This document shows, piece by piece, positions 48,274-61,400 of a stretch of DNA of 64,000 nucleotides. A program made the position numbers and the translations under genes. Source of the DNA: Seriola aureovittata (taxonomy: Eukaryota; Chordata; Actinopteri; Carangiformes; Carangidae); contig NC_079386.1 in NCBI RefSeq assembly GCF_021018895.1, positions 16,905,552 to 16,969,551 of the forward strand, given 5' to 3'. Within the stretch, counting starts at the first letter, position 1. Each line of letters begins with the position of its first letter. The notes under the pieces were generated by a model, which worked only from the letters and a program-made list of their open reading frames with translations, was not told the origin of the DNA and did not search any database.

Positions 48274-51200
48274 GGCTGGTTCTTTCAACGGATTTGTTTG
48301 TTGAGCACGCTGTAAGAGAGTCCAGAGTACATTGAGACCTGACAACTCGTCTTTATGATGTACTCTGACTTAAAGGTACACTATGCAGGATTATCCTAAA
48401 TAACAATGTATAGACAAATACAAAGGTATTCTCTCTCAATCATCACCTCTGACCCACTGGAAGTGTGTTTTGGTGTGTGTATCTGCAGAGACCCTGCCCT
48501 CTGCCTGTATTTTATTATTTTCTTCTTATTTTTCAGGAGAGACACAGACCTTATACTTGGGTATGACAATGTATTTTAAAATCTGTTGCGTTGGTAGGGG
48601 GATCAGGAAGGACCCCGACAGCTTATTTTCTCAGCCACTGTGATTGAAATTGTTTATCTGGGATGTGATTTAATACGGTGTGATGTTTACATGCGCCAAC
48701 ACATTTAATTGACATGCACAAAAGTGATGACCATGCATTTGTGTTCCTCTGTGGCTTATCTAACCAGCTACCATATGGGCGCCCAATAATGTTCAATTCT
48801 TTAAGAGTTTGATTTAAAAACTCAACACAGAGAACTGGATCAGCTTAATTACACTTAACTTAACTTGCAACTAAACATTGACTGAGAGACAAGATAATCA
48901 TTGTCTTGTTTTAAAATTTGTACTAAAACGTTTATAAACACTGTTGCTTGTAGGCGTTTATCAAACGTAATAAATAGTTGTATATCACTCTCACTTTTGT
49001 CAGGCACAAAGTCACAGAACACACCTATGGAAGTGGCTGGTAAGCAAGCAAGGCACAAGACAGAACAAGAGATGCACTGCTCAGCTAGGTTAGCAAGACA
49101 AGGAAGAATAGAGAGAATGCACTGCAAGACAGCACTTAACATTAGCCTACTGACTAGTTTTATCATTGTCCTTTTTTGTCTACCACAATTCAGTGGGGCA
49201 TCAAAGGGTTGGGACCAGGCCACAATTCATGTAGCTGGATCTCTCACCACTATGTGTTTGTCTGTACCTGCAGGTTGTTGTAGTGTCTCTGGCTGCTGCA
49301 GTGGAGCTCCTTGGCCGAGTTCTCGTTCAGGTAGAAGATAGAGCAGAGATTACAGAAATACCCCGATTTGGGGACCACAAACTCCTGACCTGAAAAGAAA
49401 CAAACATGAATGTAAAAGAAAAACAAAACAAAGCATTTTCATATAATCATTATTAATAAAATCATGTTTGTTTCTCGCCAAGGGGGTTGTTGGAGTTGAA
49501 TGGTGGCAGTTTGAAGTCAGCAGCAACACAAGGAGACTGAGAACGAGATCTCTTTGCTTCAGGTCCGACAAGCTCCCTCTTCCTTTTACTCACAGCTGAA
49601 GAAAAGCAGGAAATAACAATCATGAGCCCTGACAATCATGCTAGAGCTGCAACAATTAGTCGATAGGCAGATAATTAATCAACTATTTTGATAATCAATT
49701 TATCGTTTTTATAATTGCAAAAATTCCAAACATTCTTCTGTTTCTCAAATGTGCAAATTTGCAACTTCTGTTTGATTTCGTCACACCGTGAGGAACATTG
49801 TCTATGGAGAGAGTGAACAGGAACTTTTATTTCTGGTGCCAGGATCTGGGTTGCCTAAGGCAACACTATACCCAGGTTGAATGCTGGGCTTGCAGGAGAA
49901 GCTCTTATTTTGAAGGGTATAAAACTGACAGATTTTGCTTACATGATCTCTAAAAAGAGTATTCCACTGATTTAGCAATGCATTCCTACAACATTGCCAG
50001 ACTCAGGATTTAAATTAAAAAAGGATCAAAATGCAGCACAACCAGAGGTGTCCTTTTTTATTCCACACATTCTTCTTCCTGGTTAAAACCTTGTGCCTAC
50101 ATTACCCATAATGCTTTGACCACCAAAAGTTTGGTTGGAGATTTGCGTATGTTATACTGGTAGTGGCCTTGAGCCTTGTGGTTGGTGGTATGGTCATAAC
50201 ACAAATATACCTGAATAAATTTATACTGTAATTTATAAAGATTGAGAAACACACACCTGTGTCGACATTGTGTTTGTGTTCCGAAGATATTGAGGTTTCT
50301 TCTGCTTCAACTAAAGTCACCAAAGTCTAAAAAATGAGAGAAGAGATCTTTAGAATCAATGCTTCTGTATATGTAAAGCCTGCTCTAGTATGAAATTTGT
50401 GTTTTGCTGTGCATATAATTTATAAATGGAAGAAAATTTAATCTGTATGCTTAAATCTCTATTTTTACCTCTGGGTTTAAGGAGTCCACTGATTCGTCCT
50501 CCTTGCTGGGTGGGCGGGCCTCCACAGTGCTTTGCTCATCCTTTCCCTCTTCCTCCTCTTCTACAATTTCATCCAGGGTGAGGAGCGTTTGCAGCTGTCC
50601 CTCCGTGATCTCTTCATCCCACTCTTGACCCTCCACCGCTCTTTCCTCTCCAGCCTCATCTGCTCCCACCTCATCCAGAGTTACCACCTCCTTGGCATCT
50701 ACCTCTACCTTCTCCTCCTTTTCCCTTCCCTTCTCCTTCGCCTTCCTCGTCCCTCCTCCACTGCTGCCTCCTCCTCCTTTGTTGCTGTTGCTGCTGCTCC
50801 TCCGCTTGCTCTCCTCTCTCTCCCTGGTCCTCCACTCTTCCTGCTCCTTCTCTTGCTCCTTAGCAAGCGACTTCTCTTTAGTGGCAGCCTGCCTCTTCCT
50901 CAGCTCTTCCTCCTTGGCCTTGTCTTCAGGGTAAACCTGATCCATGTTCACCAGAGCGCTCGTTGAAGCTTTTGTGTCATTTTTCCTGGACGACGTTTGA
51001 TTCTTCTCCTCTGCTGGTGTTGCAGTATCACATCGGGACTTAGTTGTTGATTTACCCTCTTTCTTAATGTCTATTTTGGGTGTTTTCTCCTTCTTTTCCA
51101 TACTCTGCTTTGTTGGTACACTCTCTTTTGGAGGTGCTTTCTCCTCTTTTTTTAATGTTTTTTCCCGTGATTCCCTGGCAGGAGTGTGCCTCCTTCTTGT

Positions 51201-53644
51201 TGGTGTGTCTTCTATTTTTATTTTCTCATTGGAAGCCTCTCTCTTAGTTGTTCTTTCCCTTCTTCCTCTGGTAGATCTTGTCATAAAGGTTGGTTCTTCG
51301 GCAGCAGTCTTGTCCTCCACAGAGTCTAAAATTTCATAGGAAGCCTCCTCATCAGGTTTGTCAGATGCTTCAGTGAGATTCAATGTCATTTTATCCTCTT
51401 TCTTTCCTCTTGCACTCCTTCTTCTACCAGACCTTTCTGTGGCGGCTGCATCTTGAACCAGTTCGTCATCAACAGAATCTACTATTTTGTACACTTCCTT
51501 AGTGACCTCTTTGATCTCTTTGTCTTTTTTAGAACCTCCTGCAGTGGTGTCCATCTTCGTTCGCGTTTCATATTTTTTAACTGGCTGTCCTGCTTCTTTG
51601 ATGATTTCTCCTTCTCTTCCCTTTTGGATGCTCTGGTCCTGGGGCTACTCCTCTTTGATGATCTATCATCTTGTCTAGCAGTCAGCTCAACTTTTTTGGT
51701 TCTTTTTTCCTTGTTGTCAGTCTCAGACTCTGTCTTTGTAGTTGTTGGCTGATCTTCCACAGAATCAATTACCTCATAGGTATCTTCCTCTTCTTCCATG
51801 TCTTTTTTAGACATCTGATCACTGGGAGTTTCAAGTTTGTGGCTGTCATCTTCCATTACCACCTGATCGTCAATTGAATCCAATATCTCAAAGGTTTCAT
51901 GTTCAGGAACGTCGCTATCAACGTCTTTTAAAGTGTGTTTAATGTCACAGACTTCAAGAGGCTGGTCTCCATCATTTGGTTTTTTTTCTTCAGGGTTTTC
52001 CACATCTTTGGAGGCTTTACAGGATTCTGGTGAAATCATTTTGCCTTTGACCTCCTCTTCTTTTTGTTTTCGAGTCTTTCCATCTACCTTACTTCTTGGA
52101 TCTTGTTTGCTACCTGTATCCAACACTTGAATACTATCTTCCTTATTTGCCTCTTGGTTTTTAATAATTGCAACTTCAACTGCAGATTTATCATCAGATT
52201 TGTTGACTACTTGAATCACATCTTCCTCAGACAGTTGTTTTACTGTGGAACTGTTATCTTCAATGGGGTAACTGTCTTCTTGACCTGTTGTGGCTTGACC
52301 TTCAGTAGCACTGTTGACCGTTTCAAAAGAAACACCCACTTCCTTTTCACTGCACTGCTCAGGGCAGACTTTGCCTTCTTTATAAACAGTGCCAAAGACC
52401 TGTCTGTCCAGAGTTTCCTCATGCAAACTCCGGTCATTCTCAGGCTCTATTATCTGTGTTCCAGAGCTGCCTACTTGGTTCCCATCATCCATCTGTTCAT
52501 CTGTTTGGTCATCAAGTGAATCAAGGATTTGGTAATTTTCAGCGTCATCATCCTCCTCCTCTGGATGTTTGCCAACATCATCTTCTTTCCTTCTGTCTTT
52601 GCTTTTCTCCAGGTCTTTGAGTGTGTTGTCTTTAACATCAATCTCAAACCTCTGGGATTGGCTCAACTCTAACCCCCGTCCCTGTGCAGGTGGATGCATC
52701 TTTGATGATGTTTCTATTTTTGACTCTGACTCAACAGTTTTTGCAGCAATGGCCTCTTCTGACACCTTGTGGTCAGACTTTACCACTGCACTCTCTGTGG
52801 CTTTTGCTTCTCTATGTGACTCAGGATGAGTCTTTACTGATGCCTCAACAGCTGCTGCTGATGCCATCTTTTCAATTTCATGTGCAGTATAGGACGATTG
52901 GGTCCTACAACTCGAGGAAGACGTAGTAGATGCTTTGACAGGAGATTTTGTCTTGCTCTGTTCTGCCTTAGGACCAGGAGAGGAAGAGGTTTCGGGAGAC
53001 AGTGTAGAAGAGGCAGAGGTTTTACTAACACTGGCATAGGATGAGGGTTTGGTAGGAGAGTGGGGTGGCTCAGAGTCAGAAGACGAGCTTCTCTTCACGG
53101 AGTCTTTAGTCAACTTGGATGAGGAGGATGAAGAGGATGAGGAAGAAGCTGAGCTCATAGAGTCTTTGAAGGACCTCGTTAAGGTCTGTTTGGCAGCAGA
53201 TGACACGTCTGAGCTTTGCCTTTCTTTTTTCCCTCTGGAGGACCGCTTGGAATAGGATGAGTGCTGGTGTCCACCAACTTCATCAACAGTGACAAAGTCC
53301 TCCTTGTTGAAATTTAAATAGGACAAAATGTTTACTGAGGTTTTGTTTGGACATTTTACCCACAACAGTGACTGAATTAACTATTTTACAAAAGTGATCC
53401 ATTACATTTTAAGACTTTTTAAAAGACGTGCAGATACTCAGTACAATATAACATTCAACAACCATCTAAGGACATTTTAGTACATATTGATGCTTATTTG
53501 TGCTATTTGTGCTGAGAACAAGATCATAACCAAACATACTTTCTGTGAGCAGCAGGCGGTCCTCTTGAAGCACGCTGCAAAAGGAAGGACAAAGTAATGT
53601 TAAAAAAAAAGACTAAACTTTAAAGTATGATCACCTGCAGACAT

Positions 53645-55352
53645 TTATGATCTAAATATAGTTAATGACTCCAGTGAGACAAACTCAGTCTCTTTCTTGG
53701 ATTTCTTACTTATTTTATTTTGATGCAGGTGCTTATCCACCATCTCCTCAATAGTCAGAGGGGTAACTGCAGCTGAAGAAGACGAGGTTGCTGCCGCTTG
53801 CGGCTCACTCACTGCTGTAGCTGAAGAAGATGTGGTTGCCGCCAGCTGCTGAATGCTCACTGCTGGTTCACTCGCAGCTTCAGCTGAAATTGATGCAGCC
53901 TGCTGCTGGATTTTTGAAGCGCCTGTCTTGGTGTCCCGCCCTTGTGCAATGGAATCCGATTCAAACAGGGTGCTTTTCTGGACTTGCGATGTAGTTTTGG
54001 TGTCATCTATACTGATTGGTGGTTGACTCTCACTGAATTTATCTGGTACAGCCTCTGGAGTTGTCATTTTTTCCCCTTTATCAGAACAGCTTTCAACTTC
54101 CATGGGCTCTGCCACTTTAAATCCTGTTTCCCCAAGCTCCATTGGTTCAGCATCTTTGGCCTCTTTCACCTCAACATCAACCATGGTAAGTTCTGCTTGG
54201 TGCTTCAATTCAATAACTGTTGCATTTCCTGTTTCAACAACTTTGGCTGTGTCTTCCAGCACCACTACAGGTTCTTGAGCCTTTGTTTCCACTTCTTTAG
54301 ATTTGGAAGTCTCTACATCAGGGACATTTTCTGAAGCCATAGATTTGGATGGTGCATTTATGGCTTTTGCATCTATTTCTTGCACCTCTTCTTGTGTCAT
54401 ATCTTCGGCCACAGTCAAATTCTCTTCCGGTGTTTTGGTTTTCTCAGTTGAGGTTGTGTTCGCTTTGGATGTCGACATCTTTGCTTGAGTGCCAATTTTC
54501 AAGCCTTTAGTTGGTTCAACAATAGTCCTAGTTGCTGATTCATCAACCATGGCTGTCTCTTTCTGTGGGGCCATGCTTTTTACCGTTTTTGTTGCAACTT
54601 TTTTGGCTTCAGAGGGTAAAGATAAAGGCTTTGCAGGGCAATTATGCAAAGTTTCTTGAGCTGTAGGGAGAAGATCCTTTGTGGGAGTACTGGTAGTTGT
54701 GGATTTAGTGGTTTGAGGTTTGGAGACACTGGAAATGGCTGGGTTTCTGTGAACAAAAGAAAGTTAACTAGTTGTAAAGCAGGAGAATAATTAAGAAATG
54801 GAAGATCAAGGGAATGGTTTGGATATTTTTTTTTAAATGTTTTTCACGATAAGATTGCAATGTCCTCCAAGGTTGACTTCCTATGAGGACTGTTAGTCTA
54901 TGTGTTACCTATTGTTTGTTTTCAAATTAATTAATTAAATTTCATGAAGAGCATTCCTGTAGAGTTTACAGAAAATAAAATGACCCTGTGTGAAAATTTA
55001 TAGTTATTCATTTTGGTTGTAGTAAAAAGTAAAGTAAAACCAAGAGCAGTAAATTCTGAATATACTGTATATACTCTATGTTGGAAAGACTCTTAGAAAA
55101 AAATTGATTTTTTTTTTTTTACTGAGGAGACAAGGCGTGACTGAATATTTACAGTAATATACTGACAAGAACGAGATAAAACATCTAGCCTCCATCACTG
55201 TTAAAAAGAGGTCTGTTTGAAGAATATCTTACTTCTGAGAAGTCGTCTTTTGCTCCTTAGAAACAGTATCCTGTAAACAAACCAAATGACATTTGTTAGT
55301 CTAGATTAATCTGATTATTGACACTGTTAATGTCATTGATCAAAACATTATG

Positions 55353-55434
<82 letters not shown>

Positions 55435-58400
55435 TAGTCTTTGTAGAAGCACCTTCTTCGTTCTTCTGCAGAATGGGTTTTGCTTTAGAAGATGTTGTTG
55501 TCGTCTCCTTCTTTGCTGCTGAAGAGGACGAAGAGGCAGCAGAGGATGAGCTTTTTCCCCCAGCAGAGGGAGAAGACTGGGAGCTTTTTCCTCCTTTGGA
55601 TGACATAGAGGACGATGATGAGGAAGAATTCATCTTGGCCAGCTCAGCTAGTAAGGCAGGAGCTAGATTTTTAACCACAGCCTCCAGGTCAGAGTCTTTT
55701 GACAGAGCCTGGACAGCTAGAGGAAGAAAGGTGAAAAAATAGTGTCAGACAAAACTGCAGTGTTTTGGAGTTTCCACTGCGCCGGGGAGCTGTTTAATAA
55801 GATGAAATGTAAAGGTAACAACATGTTACATAAGTAAGAAGAACTGCTTCTCTCTAGCAGGAATGCAAAAACTTAATAAAAATTTTACAACATTAAAATA
55901 GCTATTTGGTGAAGATGACGACCTGTTGATTTCAGGTTGATTTCACAAACTTTTTGGTTACATCTTTTATTCTTCTGTTTTGTCATTCAATATTCACTTT
56001 CAAAAATCTATAAAAACTCTATATGTGATTGAAATTATTGTGAGCTGGAGGAAAAGACGATGAAAAGGTTAAATGAATTCAGATGTCTCAGGCAAAAGTA
56101 TTAAAGTAAGCTTTGCACTAAGGAGAAAATGATGAGCAAAACACAGTCAGCATGTTAATCAGAGGTATATATTCCCAGATCTCACGTGGCTGCAAGAATT
56201 TACCACACCAAAATCCACATTGTCACATGTTCTTACCTAATTAAAATGTCTTGTCTGTTCTTCTACTTAGCCCATCCTTGACAACATCTATATTTGAACA
56301 CCATTTTCTATGTCTACGCCTTCCTTGTACCCCTTTATCTCTAAGACCCTGGGTACTGAAGGGATATGTTATTTCTGCTACTGTATGCATTGTATGATTA
56401 AAAGGGTGAATCAGCCTTAAACTATATGAACTATGTGAACATTGTAACATTGTCTGCCGTTTGAGATTGCAGAATGACGTACAAGGACAGAGAGGACGAG
56501 AAAGTACGATGATAACATGCTTAGATAGCAGGATGTGCAGTTAAGATGCTGGGTTCGGTCGGGCTGTGCGAGAAGAGGGGGAGTGATATTGTTATACAAA
56601 GAATGTGAGAATGTGTATAAGAGTGAGTGACTGAAACAAGGGAGGGCTGCACTTAGACAGGCGAGAGGAAAGCAGTGTGAGTTCTGTAAGCAATCTCAAA
56701 CTTCTATGCTTGGCTATACTTTAAATAAATTAGACGTGTTGAACTTTAAATCTGTGTCCTGCATACTTCATCAAACGAACACACGAGTCCGGTTTTGCTG
56801 CGAAATAATAGTGGACACAACAGTACCCTAGCTACAGATGATAGCAGTGGCTTCATCTAGACACAAACAGTCAAAATAGAAGCTAAACAATGTCTAATGT
56901 TTGCCCATGTTTCCCCATTTCCATTATCTATACTAACCACTGTGGCTGTTATATTTACTGCACATGAGAAGGGTATTGGTTTTCTCATCTAACTCTCAAA
57001 AAATACAAAGGGAATAAGCGTTACTTTTAATACAGCTGTTTTTAAAGATCTTTAATACAGATGTTCTTAAGATTATTGCAATTTATCAAACCTGAATTTT
57101 CCAGTAGTCTCTTCACCAGCCTCTCTGCGTTGCTCGACCTCTTCCCTTCAGAAGACGACCTCTCTGTGGACCATTGTCTTTCACGGCTCCTTCTTGGAGA
57201 TGGTCGTCTCTTGTCGCCCCTCCTTGGTGATCTTCTTTCATAGCTCCTTCTTCGAGATGATCGTCTCTTGTCACCCCTCCTTGGTGATCTTCTTTCATAG
57301 CTCCTTCTTGGAGATGATCGTCTCTTGTCACCCCTCCTTGGTGATCTTCTTTCATGGTCCCTTGGAGATGATCGCCTCTCTTGACTTCGTCTTGGTGAGG
57401 ACCATCTCTCTTCTCCCCTCCTCGGTGAGGATCGTCTCTCATAACTCCTTGAACGTGACCGATAACGAGAGGAGGTAGGACAGTCATACCATGGAGAGCA
57501 AGAACGAGACCGGGAGCTGATATATGGACAAATTAAATTTAACAGTCAGTTAATGTAATTAATCAAAGATTTCACAATATAATGCCAAGTGGAATTTCTT
57601 CTGTCATATTAGAATTTAGACCTGCGAGTGTATCTGGAGCTGTGCGATGATCGTGATTGGCTGCGTTTCTCTCTTCTTTCATGGTGTCTTCGGGGACTAG
57701 GTGAGTGGGAACGGGAGCGGCTTCCATGCCTGGTTTTCTGATGACAATGTTGGAAAGTCTGGGCAGCAGTTGAGGATGATGGCTTAACATCTTTCCCTCC
57801 GGCACTGAAGACAGCAGTGAACAAGATAAGCATAGGTGAATGAGAGGCACTGAAAATTTCCAAAAAATAAGCAGGGTACTAGTTCTGAAATTGTGTGGTT
57901 ACTACTTGTTTGAAAACTGAAAAATGTACCTGAGCTTGACTTCAACCTCAGCATCCCACTCTGGGTATCTGTGGAAAGCAAACGATGAATACAAAACAAT
58001 TCAAACACACCATTTAACCAGCAAAGGGGTCACACTTTGACAATGAAAGCCCAAGATGACTGTCATGAAGCAATGGTATTCATGGGAGACTTCTAAAGTC
58101 AAATGGTGGGTTCAAGAAAGACACCTCAAGGTACGCACATAACTACTGCAATTAGCTATGCAGGCTGAGCCAACATGCTGCAGAGGCAACACCAAACTAC
58201 AGTTCATCCAGTGTTTCCTCTACAGTACATTGAAGTGTAATTTTTCAAACAATAACAATAAAGTGAAAAAGTATAAGAAAGAAAAAAAGACTGACTGTGC
58301 CCGCAGGATTTTGCAGCTCTCAAGGTGAAGGCTGGTGTTCTGGTGGGAGAGCCAATCCTAGTAGTCAGATCAACAAACAAACAACATTTAGATAGACCTC

Positions 58401-61400
58401 ATCACAACTGATATGAGCTTAAATATCTCAACTGCCATGACACAAATTTTTTGTTTATTAAACATTACAGCAGCCTTGAAAACATTTCAAAGCTTGTCCC
58501 CTTTCAAAAGTGTCCAATTCCAATTCTGAGCTTTTGTAGGCCAAAGAGAAAACTTTTGTCGATACATGTTCATAGTAAGTCAGGAGCTGTGTGATTATGT
58601 CATATAAGACAAACAATAGTAATAAATAAGCAGCAAAACAAATATAATACCTGGATGACAAAAATATTACATATATTAAATACCTTAGGACCTTTATAAT
58701 TACAACTGACTTTGTTTAGCTTTAGTTCAAGAGCAATTCAATTCATTTTGAAATATGAAAAACACAGGAGTGTCCTCTTGGCCTCTCCACTCTGTGATGT
58801 CTGGCTCTTCAGTCTTGTGTAGTATCACAATTTCCCCAAAGTTTGGTTCAAATTGTCTCGGCAGAGGTCACTTTCAAGTATGGATCAGGAGCAAACCGCA
58901 CAAGCTGAGGCAACATTGGGAAAAGAGGGAGGCAGATGTGGAAACTTGGAGGAGAGGAAGAAGGCAGTAACCAAACTACGATGAAATGCGATGTCCCAGC
59001 AGGACGACAAAAATCACCATCGCTGATCTTGTGACTCAAGTACAATGGTTCCTGATGGGCTTCAAGTTCATAGTAGTTGAAGTAATAACTGGACTTCCTC
59101 TTTGGGACGAAAAAATATTTACAACAAAAAGGGAAGCTTGGCTCCTACATAATAGCCAGTATTACAAAAAAGATAATACCTATTATTAGATGTGACATGA
59201 ATTAAAATAATATGCATATTACCAATGGCTACAATAGTGGGAAAAACATAAAAACTGTACATTCACAAAAACAGCGTATATTCAAACTGACTATAGAGTA
59301 TGACACAGTAGTAAGAAAACAGAGAATAGGGGAAACAGCTGTCTTCCATCATCTTGTGATGCACTAGTTGTTCAGATCTGCAGATTCTTCCACGTCACGA
59401 TAATCCCATGGTCCTCTTCACAACAATTATTCAGAAGATGGCCAGTTTTCATTATCTTATATTGAATTATTCAACAGTCAACAGTCACTCTGAATCTGGA
59501 AATAGCCATTACACACTGAACTTCATCTGGTTAAACTAAACATTGACGTTCTAACGACAGTTTTAAGTCAGTCCAATTGTGTAAATCAAGACATTGTGAC
59601 CGTGTATTAGAGATAACAATAGTTAGCTGTAATCCTGGCATCCTTGAAATATTTCGGTACAACCCGATTCAGTGAACAGGTTTAAACATTCTCTCCCAAA
59701 GTTTGCAATCAAAACTTGTTTTTGTAAAATGGTAACCAGGTTCTAGGTTGTGTCAGGCTTTTCAGTAGCATATTTTCATAGTAATTACTGATCCATTAAA
59801 ATTTAAAGAATATTTTACATAAATCAAATACTATCACCCTTAGGCTTTCTTTTAAAATCAATTTCCTAAAGGGAGAGAAAAGAGAGTGCAGTCTTCCACT
59901 CACCTTCATATGAGTACATTCTTTGTAACACAGAGAACAGGTGTGTGGAGGGACTCTCGGTGTGTCCGCTACACAGTCATGCATCATGGCCGGCGTTGGC
60001 AGACCCTTGGAGACTGGCTGCTGTGGTCGACTCTGCCTGCTGGAAGGTGTCAACAACTGCCTGAAGTTCACTGGGCTCGGGATTGGCTGAGGTAAAGCTG
60101 GAGGAATAATGCTGGGGAGAGGATCACCGAGGATAAACATTGAACGATGCATGGTACGTGAGGCATCTGTGCTGCTGGGGATGAAAGAAGCAGGAGGAAC
60201 CGGTTGTGCAGCAGAATAAAATGGAGGCCACGTTTGTCCCATCTGCGGTACTGGCTGCATCTGTGCCTGCTGCTGGATGTGCATCTTCTGCTTCTGTTGT
60301 TGTTGTGTCTGCTGCTTCTTCATCTGCTCAGCAACTGTTGACCCTTTACCTCGACCTTTACCCTGACCCTTAGTGCCAGTGGTGTCATTGCTTCCAATGA
60401 GCACAAGACCAGGTCGGCCAGGATGCACACCGTGGAACAAAGTGCAGGATGGTTGGGCTTTCGACGTTGACTTGTCGTCTGCCTTTGGTTCTTTCAAAGG
60501 AAGGGGAGTGGAGGGTTCAGACTTGAATACTCTTATGTCTGTGTCTTTCTTTGGTAGAGAGAAAGAGCTCAGGATTTTTTGAGAAGTCTGTTGTGGTTGA
60601 GTCTGCAATTGTTTAGCTGGATCATTGCTTGGGGGAGCTACAGAGCTCAGTTTTGAACTGTATGAAGAGCTGGTAACAGAGCTACCCTGATCACGTGAAG
60701 AACCCAAGGAACTGCTTTTAACCTCTGTCATATCTTTTTGCAATGGTTCTCGACCATGACTGCTACTATTGTAAGTGTCCACCAACAACATACTGCCACT
60801 CCCACCACTGTTAGCTCTTGTGCCACTGGTCCTTCCTATCTCATCCATAACCCCTCCAGCATATTTGTCAGTATGTCCAAAGTCAATCACTTTACTGGGC
60901 TGGAGAATAGTCGATGACATTTCCTCCTGGCGTATCCCTGCCCCTCCAGAACAACTCAACCTGTCCATTCCACTCACACCTCTGGTGGGCTGGGGTTCCA
61001 GGTACGGTTTTGACTGAACTGCAGTTGCAGCTCTCTTGGCCTTCTGAATGCGGATTTGGCGCAATATGAACGGCAGGTTGGCAGGGGTGATCTGGTCTTC
61101 AGGGTAAGAGATGAGATGTTCCAAATCCTCTTTTTCAAGTCCGAATTGTGAAAGGATGTTAGCGGCTGATTCAGAAGTGTACTTGGGGCGACTTGACTCA
61201 GTGGAGGCTGCAGATTTGTCTGGCACTGGATAGTCATAATCACCCAACCCTGGAATGGACTGCAAATCACGTTCCCTTTCACTTGAGGAATTAAACCTAC
61301 CGTCAGAACTGCCTACGTAGCTAGATGAAGCAGATGAGTAAAATTTGGAGGAATCATCAGCAGTTGATCTTTTGTAGTTTGGCAACCACTCCAAAGAGCT

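Noticed and set aside
48855..49341. Overlapping ORFs on both strands near exon 34 of copy B
   Set aside because: They run across the intron and the antisense of exon 34; the matrin-type finger frame on the minus strand explains the conserved part.
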